This document shows positions 37,401-47,300 of a stretch of DNA of 64,000 nucleotides, piece by piece. A program made the translations under genes and the position numbers. The notes under the pieces were generated by a model. It was not told the DNA's origin and searched no databases. It was given only the letters and a program-made list of their open reading frames with translations. The stretch comes from Nautilus pompilius (lineage: Eukaryota; Mollusca; Cephalopoda; Nautilida; Nautilidae), in assembly GCA_018389105.1 (NCBI GenBank), contig JACATO010001529.1, positions 104,434 through 168,433 of the forward strand, written 5' to 3'. Every line of letters begins with the position of its first letter. Position 1 is the first letter of the stretch.

Positions 37401-40400
37401 ATTTCTTTTCTTTCTTTTTTGAGAATTTTGGGAACCTCATCTCACATCCAAGCACATGAAATAAAATATTTTCCATAAGATTTATGAAGAGAAACACTAT
37501 GTTTTAAAATCTTTTAATGTATAAAATGGCCAGTGACATCTGAAATATTCTAAATAATAGTAAACATGTAGATGGCTAGCTTGCTTGTTTACATGCAAAC
37601 TCTGGCCTTTGTAGGTTCCATTCCTCCGGCGCACTCATAAATGTTGTAGGATAACTTTACTTTCACTCTAAGTCATGCTTGCATATGGAAGAGCACTATA
37701 TGTGTTACACCCAATCTGCAAAATTCCCTATTTAAACAAGCATTTCATGCAGTCTAGATTGAGAATAAATAAATAATTAACAGTTTATGACACCTTAGCA
37801 GATTCTGTATAGATAGAAGACATTTCACTTTCTAATTCATACTAGTCATTGCATCAATATCAGTATGGCAGGCACTAATTATATCCTCCTGCCAGTCCCT
37901 GTGGAGTTCTGCTTATTAACAGTATGGTATTGATGTCTCTCAGGTGAGGCAAAATTGGCAAAAGCCTTTCTAAGGAAAGATTATTACATTATGAAAAATG
38001 CATTCAATGAAATCCCTTGAAGTATACAGTAACAAAAACGTGTGCGCTAAATATCATCTGGATGTTGCATGTAGGGAGTGGTCATGATAGGGAGAAGACA
38101 ACCCTCAAGAAGATTCAGGATCAGTATGTCAATATCCCACCCACAATTTGTTATTTGGAAGTACGTCTCTCAATGTGATAGGTAGATAAGTTCCAGACAA
38201 GAAACAGCATCTAGGGTAGTCATCTGACCTATTAATGTGAAGGAGTTTGATGAGATGGCCAGATGGATCTGATGGACATGCATACTATGAAAGATGAGTT
38301 ACTGATCTTTTCCTACATTACACAGGGTGCCTGACAAAGTTCCACATTATTCATCCACTTCATTCCAAAGCAACAACTGAGGTAGCTCGCGAACTATCAC
38401 TGTGAACCACATATTTTACAGTCAGACAATGGACAAAGGTTTATAGCCCAGGTTACTGAGAAATTGGCTAGTCTGTCCATAGTTAGTTTTGTGAATAGAT
38501 GACCATGTTGTCTTCAAAGCCAAGGATCAGTAGAATGGAGGAATGGTGACATGAAGCTTAAGCTTATAACCTGGATGAGGGACAACAAGTGCCTGACGGA
38601 GTTATGATACCATAATATCTATGTTCTACATTTCAAAATGAGATGATGGCTTGTCAAAATCATAAGCATTAGTAAAATGCATGTGCATAGCACCTAAAGT
38701 GAAAAATTCTTTAATTCATGAAATGGGCAATTTCACAGATTAGGCGTAACATAAAAAAACTGCTAATTGTATAGTGACCACATACACCATCACCTAACTA
38801 AAAAGTTAGAAGGTAACTTTAATGCCAATCAGTTTATATTACTTGATAGCAGGGTGTGCAGAGGGGAAGGTCACTGCTAATCGGGGCATCTTCCTCAGTT
38901 CCAAGCAAACAACTGCTAGTGTACAGGTGCTTATTCTAAAATTTTACTTTCATTTTTAAGATTTAGCAGAGAAAAATTATTTTATTTATTTAAAAACAAA
39001 CTAAGAAAAAAAATTCACCAATTGGAGTACAAATATTTTAACTCTATAGCTCATAATTTACACACAAATCTTCTCACCTAAAACTTACAACTGGTCCTGC
39101 TTGGGCAAAAATCTCTTTGAGCTGCTCTTCAGTGGCTTCGTAAGGAATGTTTCCCACTGAAACAATGTGAATGAAAGTACTAAGTTGTAAAAACAAGCAA
39201 AAGTCCAAGTGATTTGAAATAAATCAATGTGTGAGGGGGAAAAGAAAAAGACAAGATAACAGTAAATGCATAGAGAGATGCCACATCATATATATATATA
39301 TATATTACATTTTCTTAAAACTAAAGGTTAATGGAAGGAAATTCTCTGTAATATAGACATATTTTAGATATAAAAAAATTTAAGTTTCTATAACCAGATG
39401 TAACTATTAAATTTTCCTTTTTCTTACTACTATTTCAATTTTCTGCTTTGTTTCCCTTTCTAACTTTTAAGCAGATTTTCTTGCTTGTTTGAAAAACTTA
39501 ACAGAAATCCCATAGCTTTTTCAATGGATTTATATATACCAAGTAATGTAATTTTGAGGACAAACATTTAATATCATTTTAAAATCAACATTACTTTCCA
39601 TTATAAATTATTTATAAAATTAAATACTATATTAATTACACACCTAGAAGTTTATTTTTAAAAAAGGGGTCAGAAATACACATTGCTGACCCATAAGCAT
39701 TAAAAAAAATAACAGAAAAACAACTGGAAAGAAATTTATGCCATCTACATGTTTTCATATTCACAACATCACAAAAATTCAACTTTAAAAGTAAAGTATA
39801 AGAGCAGGAAGTCCCTTGTATGTCATTATATGTAAACAGACCATCCCTATGTCAAGACAGAGCAACAGAGAGAAAGAAATCTGAGAGACTTGCCTTCCTT
39901 CTGATGTCACGAGACAAACGATTAACTAGAAGTCCCAGAAATTTATCAAAATACCCTAATCCAGTGAGAATGAAAAACAGAGAATTAACCATTTAGACTT
40001 TTCCAGGGGAAAGTTGGAGCACTGACAAATTCCAAACGTTTCTTTAAAAAAATTTTAAAAGCCATTATTTCCCAAGGTTAGAGGAAAGGAAGGTTTACCT
40101 TAAAGGATGTATTTATTTACAACCATCTGCTGCTGAAACAACTGCTAAATGCAGGTTCACTTACGGTCAGTAGGTCGTTACATGTAATACATCAAAACCA
40201 AAACACAAATGATCTTCCTTTGGACTTGTTTTTTAATGTCTGAAAGTGTTTCCAGCAGAATTAGTGGATCTCTTAAGGAATGCAACATTACAAACAAACA
40301 CAAAGAAACGAACGGTATCTCCCCTTGGACCCCCTCTTTTGTTGTTGTTGTTGTTTTAATATGAACGTCTGAGTGGGTTCCAGAATTCTCTGTTTGTCCC

Positions 40401-41061
40401 CTCGATTTTGGGGTTTTTTTTTAAAAAAAAAAAAACGCTAAACATCTGTTATAAAATGGATTGAGAAGTGAAAAGGAAAACGAATAGTTTGCCACTGTGC
40501 CTATCACCGCAGCATCGTGGAGGAGACGGAGGGGATGGGGTGGGGTAGAAAAAACGAGAACATAATTTCACATGTGTCTGTTTGTCTGTGCCTATCACCG
40601 CAGCATCGTGGAGGAGACGGAGGGGATGGGGTGGGGTGGGGTGGGGTGTGGTAGAAAAAAAGAGAACATAATTTCACAGGTGTCTGTCTGTCCTTTGTTT
40701 GCCGACAGGATCTAGTGCCTTGATGACGGAGACGACCGTCCATGAATCGTTACGACGGTCGAGCCCCTGACTACAACAGGCAGGGGTTTATTTCTAGTTA
40801 CTTCTTTTTTTTTTTTTTAAATAGAGATTTTCTCCGCCTGGGTACCGGCCGGCGAACGACCCAGAGAGAAGGAGGAGGAGGAGCTCGCTCGCCCGCCATC
40901 CTTATGAATGGTTTTTGTAAGTGTCGGGGGGGGGTACCCTGCACTCCTGTCGTCGCCCAAGCATAAAAAAAGAGAGAGCAGTCGACCGTACCGAAGACGG
41001 ATCTCGCCGCGCGTTCCGCCGCAGTCAGTGGAGGGTTTGGCTGCTGTAGGATCGCCGCCAT
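28405..41061 (-). CDS. CSTF2: Cleavage stimulation factor subunit 2 (CstF-64)
   Basis: Nuclear RNA-binding subunit of CstF that recognises the U/GU-rich element downstream of poly(A) sites. Coding exons in transcript order: 40992-41061, 39078-39156, 37148-37352, 36310-36417, 35260-35379, 34826-34912, 33357-33444, 32662-32805, 29743-29918, 29477-29590, 28405-28527; 1314 nt, 437 aa, phase continuous. The RRM (about 20-100) has RNP2 VFVGNI (22-27) and RNP1 KGYGFCEY (61-68). The hinge that contacts CstF-77 and symplekin follows ([37 protein letters not shown]). The middle is Pro/Gly-rich with a GPGPGPG run. The C-terminal three-helix domain (about 398-437: [19 protein letters not shown]) is intact. 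It is shorter than human CSTF2 (577 aa) and lacks a MEARA-type repeat. The start ATG overlaps a perfect AAGATGGCGGC (YY1-like) motif. Confidence 0.97.
32773..32797 (-). repeat. In-frame CCAGGT repeat coding Gly-Pro dipeptides
   Basis: Within CSTF2 exon 8 the plus-strand hexamer GGTCCA repeats about four times, encoding a Gly-Pro run in the disordered middle of the protein. The repeat unit is 6 bp, so copy-number change keeps the frame. Confidence 0.8.
34510..34694. mobile_element. pogo/Tigger-like MITE
   Basis: A 185-bp element in a CSTF2 intron. The left end CAGTAAGACCTCGACTTAAC and the right end reverse-complemented CAGTAAAACCTTGATTTAAT match over about 24 bp with four differences, all transitions. 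It is flanked by TA on both sides (34508-34509 and 34695-34696), the Tc1/mariner-superfamily target duplication. The CAGT(A/G)...ACCTCG...TTAA end is typical of pogo-class elements. No coding capacity. Confidence 0.85.
38050..38625 (+). pseudogene. Fossil transposon integrase (Ginger/KRBA2-like)
   Basis: Located in CSTF2 intron 2, antisense to the gene. Three-frame reading shows integrase landmarks in order: an H2C2-like zinc-finger remnant followed by [13 protein letters not shown] (about 38098-38140); [13 protein letters not shown] (about 38264-38302), which would hold the first catalytic Asp; [14 protein letters not shown] (38358-38400); SDNG (38422-38433) with the second Asp; and QGSVE (38521-38535) with the Glu, about 36 codons later, as in D-35-E integrases. 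Several frameshifts and stops show it is dead. The QGSVE...NGDM and ITWMRDN blocks are what I associate with Ginger-type or KRBA2-like integrases, not typical retroviral ones. Confidence 0.75.
40497..40695 (+). repeat. Tandem duplication with G-runs in CSTF2 intron 1
   Basis: Two copies of a 91-bp or slightly longer unit start at 40497 and 40588 (GTGCCTATCACCGCAGCATC, then GTGGAGGAGACGGAGGGGAT, then ACATAATTTCACA, then TGTCTGT). The second copy has an expanded GGGGT run (five G4 tracts at about 40622-40650), a strong G-quadruplex pattern on the plus strand. Confidence 0.9.
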
Positions 41062-41345
41062 CTTCACTCGCGGAAATCCTCTGTCGCGCGAGATTTGACC
41101 TCGCGCGAAAATATATATATATATATTTATATTTTTTTTTCTATTTTTTCGTCATTGTCCAGAGATGAAACGACGACATCGGAGTTAACTGTAAAACAGG
41201 GATTAAAAAAAAAAAAAAAGGGGGGGGATTCCAGGTGCATTCTTTTTGTTGTTGTTGTTGTTGTTGTTTTTTGGTTACGGATCTCGGAATTGTCGGGCGT
41301 CACGTGGTCCGTCCGTCCGTCCTCTCGGCGGCGGTGGCGACCGGA
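41062..41345. promoter_or_regulatory. Divergent CSTF2-MPC1 promoter
   Basis: Only 284 bp separate the two start codons, which point away from each other. The segment holds a perfect 9-bp inverted repeat TCGCGCGAG ... CTCGCGCGA (41084-41108, 7-bp spacer). Its right arm includes GCGCGAAA (41103-41110), the E2F consensus TTTCGCGC on the minus strand. A CACGTG E-box in GTCACGTG context lies at 41299-41306. YY1-like AAGATGGCGGC spans the CSTF2 start. There is no clear TATA box apart from a (TA)n run after 41111. Confidence 0.75.
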
Positions 41346-44300
41346 ATGGCGGCGGGAGCTCTGGTTCAGCGGCTGTGGACGAGCCTGAGAAGCAAGGAGT
41401 TCAGAGACTACCTGTGCAGGTGAGGGAACGGTGGGTAGGGAAGAGGACGAAGCGCCGCGTGTGTCTGTCGGCGTTCCCTGGCTCCACGAGTCGGCCAACT
41501 TTAGGGTGTCCACACCCCACCCCACCCCACCCCGGGGGGGTAGTGGTGTGTGTGTGTGTGTGTGTGTGTGTGGTGGTGGAATGAACGCTCTGCGGTTTGA
41601 AATCCTGGTCGTCCTGTGCTACATCGGGAAATATTCGCCACGCCTTTGGCTCCCTCACCCCTCCCGGACTCCCACCTACCCAGCTCCGAGGGTGGAAATA
41701 TCTCCCGTACCGTTCTTGCTGACAGACAGACAGACAGCTGCGTCCTTCTGGGGGGGGGGTCGGGGTTGATGGCGGCCGTCCGTCTGGCTTCTGTTAATTC
41801 GGCGGCGGCGGCGGCCGCGTGTGTGTGGTTGTAGTCGTCTTTATTTTCCCTCTCTCTCTAAGATAGCTTTTTAACTCTACAACCCCTCCTCCCCTCCCCC
41901 CCCGGGGTGGGGGGGGGGCAGCACTCGGGACTCGTCCCCATTCAAGCGTGTCGGGGGACGGACGATACCCGCCCGATCGCCTCGGTAAGATGCCGGCTTG
42001 ACCTTGTCTGTCTTTGATGGCGACGCCTGCCCCCTCCCCTCCCCCCCGCGTGCTGTCTGGGAGGCTGGCGCTCGCCGATACAGGTGGGTGGGCAGTGTAG
42101 ACGGGCATCGCGTCTCGCTCGCCCTGAGGGACCTTGGGGCACTGGCGGCGGCTGGCGGTCTCCGTGGTAAGTACAGTGCTGTGTTCTAACGTGGACTAAT
42201 GCGGGCCCCGGGAGGATATTGAAAGGGTGGGTTCGAATGCAGCCGCGGAGATTCGATGACAACCGAAAGTGGAAGTTCTTTGACTTTTGTTCAAGAAGGA
42301 GGGATGACATTGGTACGCGTAGGGAGACTGTTCAGCTACCGGAATTTCCTGGTCTGAGAGGCCCGGGTTGCCGGGCCTGTCGCATTCCAGGGTGCCAGGG
42401 CTCAGGTTTGGCATCTATCCCTATGAGGTAACAACACATGGTAATGCGCTGGTTTACACACTGGGTGCCTGTCCGTTAACTGAATGCAAAAAAAAAAAAG
42501 GTGTACTGATGTGCCACTACTATTCAACATCCTGGGGGATAGCTTTACTACACTTGTATCCCAGCTCATCTCATCTCATCAGTTCACAATTTTTACAATT
42601 GCTGGATAACAGTAGCAGTTCGGTTGATGTTTGCCTGTTGATTTCGAGTCCTCCCTGGGCGCTAAATTTGGTAATGAGTTAGTTACTGTTCTCCTGCATC
42701 ATGATGCTTCTCTATTTTCACTATTCTCGTGCATCCACTGAAGCTACATGCAGATAAAGTTTGTTGAGCAGCCGCTATTCCTTTATTTATGCGACAATTG
42801 ACAGTAGGTGTGGGGGAATTTGTTCAGCCTTGACTTGTAATGGTACATGGTTTTATACGTAGGTATGTTTAATTTAATTACAGTGTGTGGGACAGTAAAT
42901 GAAGTGAGCTTTCTAGGGTATTCAAATAACTGTTTAAGTGACAGTTTTATTTAGGAAGGTAACAGAATTTAATAGACCACACTAAGCATCAATGTGACAT
43001 AGTTTGAGAAGTTAACTTGACCTCTTATCTGCTCTTAGCGCAGCCATCTGCTAACTTGTGCTTCTCAAGGCTTTAATGTTCCTTTTCAGGAACAAGTAGC
43101 TTTCCCCCCCACCCATTTCCTTCATGGCAAATCTGGTATGGGTTATCCTTAAACTAGTTTTCAAAGCTGTTTAAAAAATGCATGAGTAAAAAGTTTTATA
43201 TATTGGTATGTTTAACTGTCAGGCTAGTGGCTTGGTACGTGTATTCCATCACTACTCTTTGGGAAAGAATTCATAACCCTAACCCTTAATGATGTGTATT
43301 TGATAAGAAATCTCATCTCAAAGGTTGAGAAATGTGTGTACTAATGTCTATAAGGCTGAGAACCCTGATTAAGAGCATATTGCCATTGTTGTTTGTTGGC
43401 TAGCAGACATTGCCATACCTGTACTGCATGGGGCCAGGCTACTTCTGACATCAGTAGGGAAAGTCTGATTGGAAGTACTTTTTTAGATGTGGGAAGAAAC
43501 CAGTCTCAGCCAAGATTCTAACTTTGGCCCTCACCTAGCAGTCTACCACTCCAATGCCCCACTCACAATGATCTTTTTTCTCCTTCTGACTTGAAACTTA
43601 TTTCCATGAATGCATGCCAAAGTTACTTTGTAATACTTAGTTTTCTCTCTCATATGTCTTTTTAAATCATCATCTATCTACCTAAAGAGTTCTTGAAACC
43701 TTTTGTTCTTAAATTTGTTTTTTTTTTTTTCCTAAATAAAATTTTCTGAAATGTTCTCTCCAGTTTTCTCCTGAAGCACTTTATAACTTTGTACTAACAG
43801 CAATCGTCATTTCACCTCTCTATCAATTTTAAATACCATAATACATATACCAGACCCCTAGCAAACAATTTCTAGATCTGTTACATGGTGTCTGAAATTT
43901 TGATGTTTTAAATTTGAAGAGTACTTGCTAAAATCATCTTTCTACTTTCCTCTTATCAAAGACATCTCGGAGTAGTGATATTGTTTCTGTAGTTACAAAA
44001 TCATTTGAGAGGTTATGGCATGCATAGATTTAAGTATTGTCAGGCAGCGTATAAAACATAAATACCAGTAGTTTTTAATACACAACTAAGTTTGGCTTAA
44101 CACAATAGATGCATCCCTGAAAATCGTGTTTAGCGAATTCATTTTTCCCATTTAGATAGACACATGTAATATGATAGAAATATGTGCATGAAGGCAGAGA
44201 CAGAGTAACGTAATTAAGTGTAGTAACTGTAGTGAACAATATAAAATACAGTACTGATTTTACCTTAAATCTTAATAGTACTATTATGTAGTATGGCTGA

Positions 44301-47300
44301 TGATGCATTAAGTTGCATCTGTTGTTACTTGTCATTGTTATGGGGGTTGGGTCATCAATGTCTTCATTGGAAGCATAAGGAGGGTCCGGCAGAGACAGGC
44401 CGCTTGTGATGGAAGGAATAGAATCTAATGTCTTTGATTCAATTTTTTTCATAAATTGCTCAATGAAGAGCTGTTCACAGTTAGTAAACACTTTGTAGAT
44501 TTGGCAATAACAAAACATGGCATTTTCTGTTGCACATGACCATGGATCATGTAATACTGGAACTTGTGATGAAATCATGCATAGTGAAACTGTTGAGTGG
44601 AACTCAGCTGTAGTTATGAAATCATCAACTACTATCATATAGCGATATAATATAAGAATTATTTTTTTCCTTATCTTTTGTATACCACCTGAGATGCAAA
44701 CGTCTCCCATTACTCTTCAAGCTTGTATTACTTTGCACAGCTTGAGTCATAAGTGCCTTAATTTAATCCTTTGTAATGATAAATTGATATCATTCCAACT
44801 TTGCATGTTTTGACTTACAGCAATGTTTGACTAAACATACAGCCAGGCCACACAAGCCAGTGCTTCTCGGCCGAGCTAGATTAATTTAAGACAAAAATGG
44901 GGTCACTGCAGGTAATGTTCTTTTAAAAAATTTTCTCTATATATTTCCCCCTTTTATAATCATGGGGGCATTTTTTACCCAAAATTCCATTGCTTTACTG
45001 TCTCTCTTTAACATGTGCTGAGTTTAGGGGCAACCTGAAGATATTGATAGTTTCTGAAATACACTTTGTTGTTGCTATTCTAATCTGTATATGCAGGTGA
45101 CAGCTATAAATAAGTGTTTTCTGCAGTTCTTTGTCTTGAATTATTCACCTTTAAGTGTCAATCTGTGCCTAAATTGTAATGAAACAGATGCTTTTACTAT
45201 TCAAAGTATGCTCATTGCTATTTGAAAAAAAATGGTGGCTAACGATGGTCCTTGAATGATCTCATGAGTTAATATGACCTCTGCATTTTGAATTTGTATG
45301 AAATACATATATGTATGTATGCCTTAACATGTATTTCTTTCTCTCTCTTTCATGTCTCTCTTTATTGAAAACTGAATCACTCTTCATAGCACAGTAAGTA
45401 CTTATACTAATTCTTAAAATACAATGGGGTCAAAATTATTGCACCAACTTTTGTTTTGGTTATTGATAAAATGTTATTTATATAAAACAAAACAATGTTA
45501 TTTTGGATTTTACCCATCACATTACTGTTATTAGTAATAAAACTAGCTAATAAGCCTGCCTTTTGGAGATCACGCCCTGTTTTCATTGATTTCATTCAAT
45601 GTAAAATGCTTTTTTTTAAAAAATAAAATCTACTGCTGATTGACAAAAATTATTGCACACCAGTAACATTCTTCAAGGCTAACCTCAACGACAGGAAATG
45701 GTAGCTGAAATGTAGGTTTATTTGCTAGTTTTATCATGGTATAAGATACTGAAATAACTTCTGACACCAGCCAAAAAAGTTGCCCACCTTATCTGACCGT
45801 GGAGGGGGTGTGTCTTCAGGGTTAATTTGTATAAAGGAGGCGTAATTTCTTTCTCTTAGGTGATGTTTTGGTTCAGACAAACTCTCAGCAGCTTGCTTAC
45901 AGTGAGCCTAAGAGGACTTCTGAATTAAACTTGTTCTATCGAGTGTTTTCCAAAGGTGTCTGTAACAGGGGCTTTTTTGGGAGGGCATATATAAAATAAT
46001 GCTCCTTAAAAGACCACTGAATGCTAGAGCAATGCTGTTTCAAGCTGCATTAACTAATTGCATAGTGGCAAATACATATGAGAAACAATTGGTTGTTTTT
46101 TTTTTTTCAAGTTGATACTTCAGACACTGTTATCTTGTGTTTATGAACTCTCTTGGAGTGAGAGGAGGGAAAAGTGATGTCAAGACCTGTGTGAACAAAC
46201 ACCATGCAGCACAATGCACAACTATACTGAAATTTGTAGCCATCTTGAAAGGAGGGTTGAGGATTCAGCCTTGCATATTTGAATAGTATACAGTTTTAAG
46301 TCGACTGAATATTATGTGAAATTGATGGAGTGGGTGAGGAGTTAGAAACATTTTTAGTCAAAGCTTAATTTTGCTTATTTCTGTTTAAAAGATGTTAACT
46401 GGTTTGAGAAAAGTTCAGGAGATGAGGGCATTGCATGCTTCAAATCCTGCTTTAGCACTTTATTTTAAAATAATTTCTTTTTAAAACAGTATGCTAAAAT
46501 CAATTTAGTATATTTTATGTATGTATTGAGTGATTGGTCTTTTTTCTTTTCTTTTTTTTTAGCATTTTTGGGGACCTGGTAAGTATATAATATATATATA
46601 CACATCCTTCCTAACCTTTAGGTGAACTTAATTCCAATGCATAACATTTGATATGGTGTGCTGAAGATAAGATCTCATGAAAAAAAGTAATACAAAACTT
46701 TGTAGCCTACATCATTAATGTATAACAGATTAAGATCTGCTTCTTCAACCAACCCTAATAATTTTATATTTAAGGTTAACAGGATTTTTAAAAAAATATA
46801 TATATTTCTTAGTTATCTCCTTAGTTTCAGATTACATCTTATACAATTAATTGTTGCTGAATGGAAAAAAATACGTACTAGGGATAGGGATGTTCAAATA
46901 AAATCTTGCCTGTACATAGCATCACCTGTAATCATGTCTGGTTGGGTTTCACTTGGTCTCTCGTGATGTGCATACAGTGCAGAAGAGGAAAGAAATTCTA
47001 TAATGACCCTAATTTTTTAAAGAGCAGTTCAAGAAAGACTGTTAGGCTTTAATATACAAATTTGTTTGTTTGGCCTTTTATATATGTATGAATTTGTTCT
47101 TTCGAAAAAAATTAGGTTTGTGCCATAATGTGTTAGAATCTTTTAAGTTTCAGGTTTAGTGTGAAACAAAATGGCAGCCACAGGAAATCCTATCTGCTGG
47201 TTTTTTGTTTTTTTTTTTTTTTTTTTTTTCAAGGTGCAGTAACTTAGTTATGTGGATAAATTGTGAGAGATATCTGCTCGGTTCTGCTTTTAAGCACGAC

